Source: Petrolisthes cinctipes
Taxonomy: Eukaryota; Arthropoda; Malacostraca; Decapoda; Porcellanidae
Direction: 5' to 3'
Length of the DNA: 64,000 nt
NCBI GenBank assembly: GCA_033782935.1
Contig: JAWQEG010001444.1
Span: forward strand, 101,001 to 165,000
Part shown: in pieces, positions 56,901 through 64,000 of the stretch
Numbering within the stretch: position 1 is the first letter of the stretch
Layout of the letters: the number at the start of each line of letters is the position of its first letter
Position numbers and translations under genes: made by a program
The notes under the pieces: model-generated
Seen by the model: only the letters and a program-made list of their open reading frames with translations
What the model was told of the DNA's origin: nothing
Databases searched by the model: none

Positions 56901-59155
56901 TAATTGCTCAATAATTCTTTATTTTCACAAAAAAACTGAAAAAACTATAGTGGTACTGCTCTTAAAAGGCAGTTTTTGGGCGGAGCGTCCAGATCGCCTG
57001 AGACCTCAAGCGTTGCCATGTTTTCAAGCACACACCTGTGACCTCCCCCCCCCTTTCCCAGTCATCTCTCCCCTGCTCTCGCTTTCTCTCCGAGTGAAAT
57101 AAATTTGGTAAATTAACTTCCATTTCTCCCTGCTGATTTAGAACTTTGTAATACAGAATTTATGATAATTCCTGTTATAAGGTGTTATACAGTGGCTTGT
57201 ACCATGAAACCATAACTAATGAATGTAAATAACGGAAAAACTACAAATACTAAAGACGATATTCATGTTCAATAAGGTTCAGAAATTGCTTTCGTGATAA
57301 TATATCCGTTCACATAAATACGACCTTCAAAAGGATATAAATATATGAATTATTCGCCCATTCGGACAGACTGACACATCAACACGTGTATTCTTTGTCT
57401 TTTGTCTATCGCGCCAACTCTGTCAATGCAAGCTTGCCACGTTTCCTCTTTACTTGTATGAGATTAATGTTTTATATATTTAGTGTTCTTTCATGTTACT
57501 GTATATATTTCTTACATTCAAATTGCACTAATACAACTATCTCCTTTGTGATGCCTTTTACAAATACCACAAAGGCGTATCTTAATTATTTTCAAATGTG
57601 GCAATACCACATATCTTAGTCCCCGCCCAAAAACTGCCTAAATAGCGCAGTTGGACTATAGTCAATCCCTGATGACCTAGAATAATTCCTTGATCAGAAA
57701 AAATAATATGGGAGAAGTGACTTACCTGATAATTGAAGCTTATATACAGTAGCTTCTAGAAAGGAACGTAATGCAAAAATTTTCATCATTCAGTGTACCA
57801 TATTTTATTACATAACAGAAAATGTACAAATTTGTTGACTACTGCCCTACCTTCCCAGTTCTGTTGTAGGTTGTCTTGGACACAGTAAAGATTTGTAGAA
57901 ACACTTTACTAATCCATATTCTGTACTGTACTTTACATACCATACTGGAATTTCATGTACTCTTTTCTTGTGTTGTTGAAGGAGTCGTGTTCATGCTTCA
58001 TCTGTGGTTCAGCGGGAGAGTACACATGTTGTAGTGGCATCGTTTACTGCAGTCGTGACTGTCAGGTGGGTACTTTCTACTTTTTAATTTAAACAGCTTT
58101 AATGTCATATTATTGATTTAAAGTATACCTTGAAATGAACCTAATGTATAATGACTGCTATAATGGACATTGCTTTTCTGAACTCTCAGTGTTTGTGTTC
58201 CTTCCCTCAGGAGAGCATGCATGCAACACTTTACCAAGCTATTAAGTCTCACCTCTCTTCTATGAGATAACCAGTATTCTTTCATATATTACAACTGGTC
58301 ATTTCTGAAGCACTCTGCCATCATCCATCTTTCCACCTTACTGTGTCTTACAGTTCAGTATGTCTAGGCATCTTAAACAAAATTGGACATGATTTTGGAC
58401 TTCTTCCTCTTTTTTATTTCACAGGTTGAGGACATTAGGTGTGCTTCTTGCCTTTGGTCCTCATCTTCCTCAATATAGAAACAAAAATACAATACCTCAC
58501 TGAACCCAGACTAGTACTCTTACCAAGACATGGCAATAGTCAGGGCACTGTAACATTCCTGTCACTAATTTACCTTTTATCTCATACTTCTATAATCTAT
58601 CACTTGTATCTATATAGTTTATCAGTACATTACATAGAAGGATGAAAGCCATGGATAATTCTAAACTGCAATAACTTTATGGTTAAATGTCAGATTCTGC
58701 ATAGCTTACAAGCTATTTAAGATGCTTCAGTGGGAGTGATTATGAAGTGAAACCTACTTAAAGTTCTATAACTATTTATTCATTGCATTTATCTCATTTG
58801 GTCATACACAATCCCAGTCTCGTTGTACCTACCTGTGTCAGCCACCTATACAACTTTATGATGATGTATTAGACATCCTAAATCACCCTGTATATGTATG
58901 AAAGTAAAACTACCTGTCCATTCACAGATACACATTACAAGTACCCCTTTACAGAAATAGCATTCTAGTACCTGTACAGTATATGAGTAGCTTAATACAA
59001 CACAGAAGAAACAGGGACATTTTACATGATACTTAAGATGTCCCACTGTGTGTTAAAATTATTGACCATGTTTTTTCTTCTTTCTCTCTTAATCGCCACA
59101 GGGCAAGGACTGGCTGAGACACCGAGAAGAATGTACGAAGGTTAGGCCTAAATAG
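41823..59155 (+). CDS. Gene B: Ser/Pro/Gln-rich protein with C-terminal MYND zinc finger
   Basis: Join of 41823-41983, 42514-44192, 45272-45609, 49820-49923, 51469-52157, 54281-54591, 57982-58065 and 59102-59155 (stop TAG). Every exon has ag/gt borders, and the phases fit throughout: AA+A, G+GT, phase 0, AG+G, A+AC, phase 0, phase 0. From ATG 41826 the product is 1138 residues: N-terminal helical module, acidic/Lys-rich region, coiled coil, Pro-rich region, Gln-rich region, Pro/Gln-rich region and MYND finger. MYND fingers bind Pro-containing peptides in co-repressors, and poly-Gln/Pro regions are usual in transcription co-regulators, so a nuclear regulator is the likely role. I recognise no orthologue. 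The introns are crowded with transposons. Confidence 0.8.
41984..42513. other. Gene B intron 1 with a small MITE
   Basis: It holds an element at 42163-42371 with inverted ends CAGTTGCCTCCACAAGTA and (reverse complement) CAGTTGCCTCCACTTGTA; TA follows the right end, AA precedes the left. The rest of the intron is plain AT-rich sequence. Confidence 0.65.
42514..44192 (+). CDS. Gene B exon 2: large acidic/basic exon with coiled coil
   Basis: Acceptor ttcctgacag, donor gttagc after CCAG. About 560 codons. It opens with SLNEGEDSFSSIKKDR, continues with an acidic block (DDDRDSDDEEYLPD), a Lys-rich patch (STKKKKHRSPDDKIEKKKKS) that suits a nuclear localisation signal, a second basic patch (KSKRKYD...KRKKVK), and near the end a coiled coil starting KLNKWTLQRKQCDEKIKQ and running through LEEQKAKYEKKIENLI. 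The coil matches the register of gene A exon 2. Codon usage is steady and there are no stops in 1.68 kb, strong support for a real exon. Confidence 0.85.
44330..44772 (-). repeat. SINE-like repeat with (CAA)n tail, copy 3
   Basis: Same orientation and extent as copy 1 (14103-14545): gttgttgtagttgttgatg at its left is the complement of the CAA-rich tail, and gaggtgtactgcaaccgg (minus) marks the other end. Minus-strand frames such as 44481-44744 are repeat-derived. Confidence 0.75.
44913..45202. mobile_element. piggyBac-type MITE, TTAA flanks
   Basis: 290 bp with ends CCCTTTCAGTATCAGG and (reverse complement of right end) CCCTTTCAGTGCCCGAGG, flanked by TTAA at 44909-44912 and 45203-45206. It lies about 70 bp before the exon 3 acceptor. 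Confidence 0.8.
45272..45609 (+). CDS. Gene B exon 3: Pro/Ser-rich, tandem acceptor
   Basis: The translation is SVSQTESVPSPSAGSIPTTK, then PQPPPPQLPVAAPPSTLGTP and a basic end GKKRSGKK-like segment (QFGKKRSGKK) before donor gtatgt. The acceptor is a NAGNAG: cacccagtag allows splicing after cccag (45268) or after tag (45271). Both keep frame; the first adds one Val. Confidence 0.75.
46417..47679. mobile_element. Nested Tigger-type nonautonomous element
   Basis: Perfect inverted ends CAGTAAACCCTCGCTATCTC and its complement, flanked by TA (46415-46416, 47680-47681). It sits inside the HTH of the host Tigger transposase. Taking the insert and one TA away restores the pogo-like text GINKSTVCGIY across the site, which proves insertion. 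The interior shares sequence with 50338-51174 and 19915-20640. Confidence 0.9.
48188..48945. mobile_element. Second nested MITE, GGTTCACACTGGCAAAATC termini
   Basis: Ends ggccggttcacactggcaaa + atctt and (reverse complement of right) ggctggttcacactggcaaa + atctt give a ~25-bp inverted repeat. TAAA-like sequence flanks both sides. It interrupts the Tigger transposase after KIRGRKAIK. Superfamily is uncertain. A short duplicated phrase tcaaattcttttcaatattct occurs twice near 48620-48660. Confidence 0.75.
49820..49923 (+). CDS. Gene B exon 4
   Basis: A 104-base exon after acceptor gcttaacag: KDKGVKFRVVAKSSLPVTTS then KPVEEITRQPA, ending in phase 2 at gtaagg. It continues the basic segment at the end of exon 3. 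No known domain. Confidence 0.7.
50105..51420. mobile_element. Mariner-type MITE carrying a nested Tigger-type MITE
   Basis: Ends CAGTTGGCAAAAAAAAGTT and (reverse complement) CAGTCGGCAAAAAAAGTTG are flanked by TA (50103-50104, 51421-51422). Without the insert at 50338-51174 the element is about 479 bp. It occupies most of gene B intron 4. Confidence 0.85.
50338..51174. mobile_element. Tigger-type MITE nested in mariner-type MITE
   Basis: Ends CAGTAGTCCCTCCAATTTTG and its reverse complement, flanked by TA (50336-50337, 51175-51176). Its interior (gataagcctaacccc, cccggtacagacacttgatatgg) matches the element at 46417-47679 although the termini differ. Confidence 0.9.
51469..52157 (+). CDS. Gene B exon 5: Gln-rich region
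   Basis: Acceptor tgtttcag, donor gtaagt in phase 1. It starts SNTAVGPVQHNNDPITPYYS and becomes very Gln-rich with mixed CAA and CAG codons (PQQQQQQQPQQQ-type runs, IQTHNLQQQTPLMTSQHYVQ), the composition of transcription activation or scaffold regions. The mixture of codons argues against recent triplet expansion. The minus-strand Leu-rich frame is its mirror. Confidence 0.8.
52158..54280. other. Gene B intron 5 with a decayed LINE piece
   Basis: On the minus strand, about 52780-52440, a frame reads MNGVDWSLLTNFFVDDIVLL then RIVDEVHSSYM, which resembles the YADD box region of the RTE-like LINE (YADDTVLMA...VVDEFQSVC) with FVDD in place of YADD. The rest, 52800-54280, shows no gene. Confidence 0.5.
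54281..54591 (+). CDS. Gene B exon 6: Pro/Gln-rich
   Basis: Acceptor ccatttgcag, donor gtaaga, phase 1 in and phase 0 out. The translation NIGQQAHAVGSITASSTPVH, then TPCQPQPGHSIARPVHPTPQ and EVLPDSPGFSL, is low-complexity Pro/Gln/Ser. Reading continues past the donor to 54717, which could be an unspliced form lacking the MYND finger. Confidence 0.7.
55224..56400 (-). pseudogene. piggyBac transposase remnant in gene B intron 6
   Basis: A 273-codon minus frame (55564-56385) holds the catalytic domain: FKFFVLADSGGPIHDF, LYFDNWFTVVPLVKHL, HTVKRYDRTLKKVVEIPQP and YNTNMGGVDLADCLLSLYR. Asp residues of the three catalytic positions are present. Downstream (55224-55330) a shifted frame carries a Cys-rich end CKRLGCKGRTNIRCIKCNIN then LCLNEKNNCF, the piggyBac C-terminal zinc domain. 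The N-terminal half is missing and the C-terminal part is frameshifted. Orientation is opposite to gene B. Confidence 0.85.
56944..57662. mobile_element. MITE with ACTATAGT termini and GGCAGTTTTTGGGCGG subterminal repeat
   Basis: Left arm actatagtggtactgctc...ggcagtttttgggcgg, right arm ccgcccaaaaactgcc...cagttggactatagt: imperfect inverted repeats of about 40 bp, total 719 bp. No coding capacity. Superfamily not assigned. Confidence 0.75.
57982..59155 (+). CDS. Gene B exons 7-8: MYND zinc finger and C-terminus
   Basis: Exon 7 (57982-58065, 28 codons) is ESCSCFICGSAGEYTCCSGI then VYCSRDCQ; exon 8 (59102-59155) is GKDWLRHREECTKVRPK and stop. Together they give C-x2-C-x7-C-C-x5-C-x3-C-x7-H-x3-C, the MYND pattern with two adjacent Cys in the middle, as I recall in the ZMYND8/ZMYND11 group. 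Eight potential zinc ligands remain. The intron (1036 bp) separates the two zinc sites. MYND fingers bind short Pro-rich peptides. The protein ends six residues after the last Cys. Confidence 0.85.
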
Positions 59156-59189
59156 ATTTCCAGTGTGATGTTCAATCTTTCATGATGTA

Positions 59190-59279
59190 CAGTCGGCAAA
59201 AAGGGTATTGGAACCACCTTTACATTGAAGTTAGCTGTAATTATCTAAAGGGGAGTTCCAACACCTTTGTTGCCGAATG
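59190..59279. mobile_element. 90-bp mariner-type mini-MITE
   Basis: Ends CAGTCGGCAAAAAGGGTATT and (reverse complement of right) CATTCGGCAACAAAGGTGTT, flanked by TA at 59188-59189 and 59280-59281. It starts 35 bp after the gene B stop, so it is likely transcribed in the 3' UTR and could fold into a hairpin. Confidence 0.85.
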
Positions 59280-59474
59280 TAAAGTGCAGGTAGCCCACAT
59301 TTGCACACCTCACTACTTTCACTTATTCACTTCAAATTTCTCCAAAAAAGAAAACTTTTGGCATTCTCAGGCTCATACTCTGGATTCAGACAATCCCACA
59401 TCATTCCCCTGTTTAAAACTACGGTACTGTACCAAGTTACTGATAATTTTTAATGCAGTTTTTATCAAATATAT

Positions 59475-59830
59475 TTTAGCTTCTGGCTAGCACAGTGCTA
59501 GAGTCTGCGGCTGCAATCCTGCGGCCCAGCGTTCGATCCTTGCTCGGGACACGATAAAAATCTTTCACTGATGCCAGAGGTTACCACCCCTGTGAGCAAG
59601 GGGTGGGGGGTTTGAGTCAGCTGTCTGAGGTCTTCCTGCTTACGCAGCCATAGCCGAGGCTGACTCGGGTCTCACGTGGGTGGAGAGGTCTTTGGGCCAC
59701 TCATCCTTGTGATGCGTGCTATAGTTGTGTTTCATACACACAGTGTGTGCTACACTCTGTCCCATTGACTGCCACTCATTGGCGGACCTTTAAACCTTTT
59801 AAGAGAAGATGAGCCTTTCAAGCATCACAT
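59475..59830 (+). repeat. tRNA-like SINE
   Basis: The sequence tggctagcacagtgctagag resembles a pol III box A, and gcgttcgatccttgctcgg, about 45 bp on, contains GTTCGATCC like box B. The following ~250 bp (ccatagccgaggctgactcg, ggtctcacgtgggtggag) would be the SINE body. The end is uncertain. A more degenerate relative may lie at 60680-60870. Confidence 0.65.
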
Positions 59831-61383
59831 AATTTAAAATGCCATCTGTATTATTACAATATCTAATATTAATATTATTTATAGATATTTGAAGTATTTA
59901 AGTTGTGGTATACAGTATGGTAATTCAGCCCATATTAGAGTTGTAAAGATAGGTTATACTGGAGGATTGCTGTACTGTATATAGCTGTATTATATTATTA
60001 TCATGCTGAGAGTCAGAGGTAATTTTTTCCTCATGGGCTGAAGCAGAAAAACTTTTTTCTTCTTGTTTAACTGAATTATAATATGACATTGCAATATCTA
60101 GTGAAAGATATTTAGGTAATTATATTTTATACACAGTTGCAATATTATTTTAGTATCTTAGATAAGCTTGACTTACTATATAGGAACACTTATGTACAGT
60201 GTCCAGCCAGATGAAATGGCACACAGGGAACATGGTACCATATGGTAATATTGTGGATTACTATTAAGAGTATATTGAGACTGATTATTTTGTGTGTCCC
60301 GCCTTATGATGACCCATGCCCAATAGGCTGTTGCTAAATCTTCTTTCCTTTCTTCTTTTTTTCATGCAAGGATGTGAACTTTCTAACAAACCACTTTTTT
60401 TTAACAGTACTTCTTTGTTGTACAGTCGGCGGCAAAAGTCCTGTCGTCTCACTTGCTTCACCGAGGCACGCAATGTTGATACGCTCGAGATTATTAGGTG
60501 TAAAAAACGTGTGTATTTATCGAGTCAAAGGAATTCTGTGTGTCTCATTGAAGCAGGTGAGGCGACAAGACTTCTGCCGCCGACTGTACAGTAGTTTTGA
60601 AAAGTACTGATATAGTATAATTTCAGGCATTTATTATTTCTTCTACCTCAGTTAGGCAAATTATTAGAGTTTGTATACATACTTGGAGGTCTGCTGGGTT
60701 AGGGCACTTGAATGGAGTCACACACTTGGCTCTCTAGCCTGGGTTTGAGGCTCTGTGAAGTACCCTACAAGTTTTTCCCATATATTGCCACCACTGGGAC
60801 AGGGTTGGTCTCCCTTCCCTTAAATGGCCAGCCTCCATGAGTGGAGTAATACTGGAGCAAGGGACACAGATGTTATCAGTATGTACACAGTTTTAATGTC
60901 CTTTGTACAGTTACAAACGTAAGGTTGTTTGGCATTTGACTCCACTCAAGTGATCTTGAATATGTACATTGTTAATAATATTATTATCTATGTAATCATA
61001 TGGCTTCCTTTTTACCTCAGTTACAGCATACACAATCAATAGATTGAACAATGGATAAGAATCACTGAAGGGAAGAAGGAAATGAAACTCATGTTCATTA
61101 CAGGACTTAAATAACAGTAAGTTAATACTGTACAGTATTACTTTCTGTTACTGTATTATTACCTAGATCCAGTTTGCTCCAGTCTTTTACACATCACTCA
61201 TGAGTTGTCACTCCTCATTACCTATCATGAGTGAACAAATGTTGATACAGATATGTGAAACAGAGAAGTAGGAAACTGGTGCTTCACACTCCTCAAGCTA
61301 AGAATGACAAGTTCATAGTGGATTTGTGGTACTGTCTTCAAGGTTATGTATTCCCTTCAGTGATGACACAGGACGAAAGGCAG
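59831..61383. other. Spacer between gene B and the IR gene
   Basis: The two genes converge here. It contains the MITE at 60423-60586 and a doubtful SINE relative at 60680-60870. No other feature was recognised. Confidence 0.5.
60423..60586. mobile_element. 164-bp MITE with 38-bp inverted repeats
   Basis: Ends CAGTCGGCGGCAAAAGTCCT and (reverse complement) CAGTCGGCGGCAGAAGTCTT extend to 38 bp with four or so mismatches, flanked by TA (60421-60422 and 60587-60588). It has the smallest divergence between arms of the window's MITEs, suggesting a recent insertion. Confidence 0.9.
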
Positions 61384-64000
61384 TTAGATAGATTTTTGTG
61401 AGGAAAAACAGCAATAGTGTAATGTTAACTCGAGGATGAAGGCTGTTACGGCCGCCACCAAACCCACACCCAGCACGTAGAAGGCTCCCTGAGCCTGCAA
61501 TGTGGGAGACAGCCAGAGTTATATGAAGGGTAACATCATTCACAGTAGAGGAAAACACTGCAAGGGGAGGAGCCTATTTTAGGATGATGTGCTAAGTAAG
61601 GCCAAGGATGAGAGAACAAGACAATGGATGACAGAACAAGGCAAGAGATGAGAGAACAAGTGAAGGGGTGACACAACAAGGACAAAAAATCTAGGTAAGA
61701 CAAAAGTAATATTAGTGATCAAAGAGCAAACCAAAGATGGCACAGCACACACCTGGATGAGACTGATATCAGCTGGACCATCAGAGGTGAGACGAGTACT
61801 ACAATCCTGGGAGTAGTATTGACCCTTGATGTACTCGATGATCCCGTAACTCCTCAGCCACTGCATCCTAAACAATACAGTACACTCGTTTACATTAATA
61901 CTCTCCTCCAGTTCCCTATATCCACCTCCCTTCCTCTGTGTTGATTGCCACTTTACCATTACAAAATCTGAGACAGTTAAGACAGTTGCTAATTATGTAT
62001 AAAGTAGGTGCACTTTTTACTTCAAACAATAATACGATGGCCTGATCATCTGAAAATTGTTCCAAGTTATCAGAAATAGTTTAATTAATTAATTTTCACA
62101 TTTTTCAAATCACTCTTGCTCTTGTATAACCTAGGGATGATCTGGGGCCATCTTTCTTTCCTCCTCCAAGCCTTTTCTCCTCACTGTGCCTGCTTTCCCA
62201 GAGAGTATTCTGCCAACTCTACCTCAGATGGACATGTCCAAGACTTATCCCATACTCCTTGCCTCCCCACTTTATTATTATCATATGACACAAAAAAATA
62301 ATAAATAAACACTATCCAAAAGTTAATGTACAAAGAGCAACATACAGTCCTCACACTTCATCAAACTGGTACTTGATGGGACTATTCTTCGGGTAAGCGA
62401 AGGCATCCAAGTCCATCCTCACAGGATTGCGTCCAATATGGAAGAGACACGGCTGACCCAATTTCTCATACTGGCCAGACCTTCCAATGGCAGAGCTTGC
62501 AGTGTCTGGAATGGTTGGGTTGGCTCAATCTCATAAGCATTAGACATTCATCTCTGCTGAGGGAAATTAGAATAAGCCGACAGCTGATAGGCTAAAATGG
62601 AGAAGGATGCAAGAGACTGATGACTAGTACTCGAGAATAATTCTTACAAGCTTTCTTAGTTCTCAAAACATTCCTAATGCTATGGTATTGTTCATTAAGA
62701 TTTGACAGAGTGAGTTCATTTGATAATAATGGTCCCTTAAGCCCCTTCCACACGAGAGGCAAAAAACGGCGGGCAGACACTGTTACCAATTTTGTGGGTA
62801 GGTGTCTGGCACAAGTGGCCAATGATTAATAAAAGTGCCACATCGTTAATTTAAAAAAAAAAAAAAAACAACTATATAGGATCCGAGGGAAAGAAAACTT
62901 TGTTTGTCAGTTTACCAATGAAGCCAAAAGTTCCCTCTGCCACCTGGTTGATGAAGCTCCACTGTGACATCTGCGTCCCACTGAACACCACCATTATCTC
63001 TCGTACACGCTCACCAATCTCACCAGAGTTTTCCGTCTGAGGGAGAGATACAGACAGATTACGTACACTGATGTTGAGAAATGCTTAACAAAACGCTCAT
63101 TCCAGTATGTCAGGATGGTTATTCACGAGGAAGAGGCTGTAAACATGGTAAAATCATTCTAACTCTAACACTAACTTCCTGGTATTTTACCACGCATGGC
63201 CGTAAGGAGTCAGGATGGGTACTCGCAAGGAAGAAGCTGTATTGGGTTAGGATCAAGGGTACTCACGAGGAAGAGGCTGTAAGCATGGTAAAAGCAACTC
63301 TAACCCTAACTCAAACTCTGTTATTTTACTATGGCTGTAAAGGGTGAGGATGGGTACTCACGAGGAAGAAGCTGTGCGTATTGGTTTAGGATGGGTACTC
63401 TCGAGGAAAAAGCTGTACGTACTGGGTTAGGATGGGTACTCACGAGGAAGAAACTGTACGTATTGGGTTAGGATGGGTACTCACGAGGAAGAAACTGTAC
63501 GTACTGGGTTAGGATGGGTACTCACGAGGAAGAAGCTGTACGTACTGGGTTAGAATGGGCACTCACGAGGAAGAAACTGTAAGGGCTGCTGAGTCTCCTG
63601 ATGGCGGGGACGAGGCGGCTCTCCAGTAATTCTTCCAGGGAGTTGATGGGCGACGACCTGACCAAGTAATTTTTGTCTTAATAAGTCGGGGCGTGACAGA
63701 ACATTGTATTAGAATTGTACTGGGAAGGAGAGACTGAAGACATTTTATATTCTGATGGAGCGTTGATATACAGAACAAGCTACTCGTACTGTACGCGCGC
63801 ACACATATAATTATTATAAAGAAGGAAATATATTGTGTAGAAGGTGGTGTAGCCTACTACCCTTTATATATCAACACACCTGGAGGGTATAGCGAGGAAA
63901 GCAGTGATGGAGCCGCGGTAGAGGGAGCCCACCACCACAGCCACCAACATCAACACTCCACTCACTACACGACTGCCTCCCTGTCTTGGCCACCAGTCAC
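61384..64000 (-). CDS. Ionotropic receptor (IR, divergent iGluR family), 3' part
   Basis: Minus-strand exons: >64000-63880, 63657-63567, 63036-62916, 62505-62355, 61867-61753 and 61494-61384 (stop TAA). Phases agree at all five junctions; 235 residues remain. The first exon has SGVLMLVAVVVGSLYRGSIT then AFLAIPSR, the pore-M3 segment with YRG...TAFLAIP as in insect and crustacean IRs. The S2 ligand-binding lobe follows (SSPINSLEELLESRLVPAIR; QPCLFHIGRNPVRMDLDAFA; YPKNSPIKYQFDEVMQWLRS). The last exon gives AQGAFYVLGVGLVAAVTAFI then LELTLHYCCF, the final membrane helix and a short cytosolic tail. It would be a chemosensory-type cation channel at the plasma membrane. N-terminus, S1 and pore loop lie beyond the window. 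The subtype is not determinable. Confidence 0.85.
63110..63590. repeat. Minisatellite built from the IR exon 63567-63657 splice donor
   Basis: About nine copies of a unit containing (plus strand) ggatgggtactcacgaggaagaagctgta, with a 41-bp period in the right half (starts near 63397, 63438, 63479, 63520, 63561). On the gene strand each reads ttcttcctcgtgagtaccc, that is the last codons of the exon plus the GTGAGT donor. The copy at 63561 is the functional exon end. Confidence 0.9.

Noticed and set aside
59475..59560. A true tRNA gene
   Set aside because: Box A-like and box B-like motifs are present, but I cannot fold a full cloverleaf with paired acceptor stem, and the sequence continues as a SINE body.

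Overview
The window looks like an arthropod nuclear genome, most plausibly a crustacean (decapod-like). It has small exons in long AT-rich introns, a run of the arthropod-type telomere pentamer (AACCT/TTAGG) near 38.7 kb, an ionotropic-receptor (IR) gene of the protostome type, and a dense mixture of LINEs, SINE-like repeats, P/THAP9, pogo-Tigger, piggyBac and mariner-type elements. The organism assignment is inference; no marker gene proves it.

Three host genes can be supported. Gene A (+, exons 5578-5797, 12713-13519, 26062-26383; about 441 codons from ATG 5601) encodes an acidic, coiled-coil protein that ends in a CENP-B/psq-type helix-turn-helix. Gene B (+, eight exons from 41823 to 59155; 1138 codons from ATG 41826) encodes a Ser/Pro/Gln-rich nuclear-looking protein with a C-terminal MYND zinc finger. 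All splice phases in both models agree. The first two exons of A and B resemble each other (start peptide, a helical module, an exon-2 coiled coil, same phase-2 exon-1 junction), so I read them as an old tandem paralogue pair whose tails have diverged (HTH versus MYND). At the right edge, the last six exons of an IR gene lie on the minus strand (64000 down to 61384).

Region by region: 1-1.65 kb is a tandem 1006-bp repeat. 2.28-4.67 kb is a decayed P/THAP9-like transposase. 5-26.4 kb is gene A; its introns hold a piggyBac-type nonautonomous element carrying a LINE 3' end, a nearly complete but broken RTE-like LINE (16.6-19.6 kb), an inverted LINE fragment, a SINE-like repeat and several foldback elements. 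26.6-37 kb holds a Tigger-type MITE, a 36-bp minisatellite, two other LINE fragments (minus) and a broken gag+EN+RT LINE (31.8-36.9 kb, plus). 37.4-40.3 kb is a cluster of palindromic repeat copies around the telomere-like run. 41.8-59.2 kb is gene B; its introns contain a Tigger element with two nested insertions, a MITE nested in another MITE, a piggyBac transposase remnant and further MITEs. 59.2-64 kb has mini-MITEs, a tRNA-like SINE and the IR gene, whose splice donor has been amplified into a minisatellite.

The two paralogues are probably nuclear regulators (DNA contact through the HTH in A, protein contact through MYND in B). That role is inferred from domains only. The IR gene is an unrelated chemosensory-type channel. 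Most of the remaining sequence is mobile-element debris.
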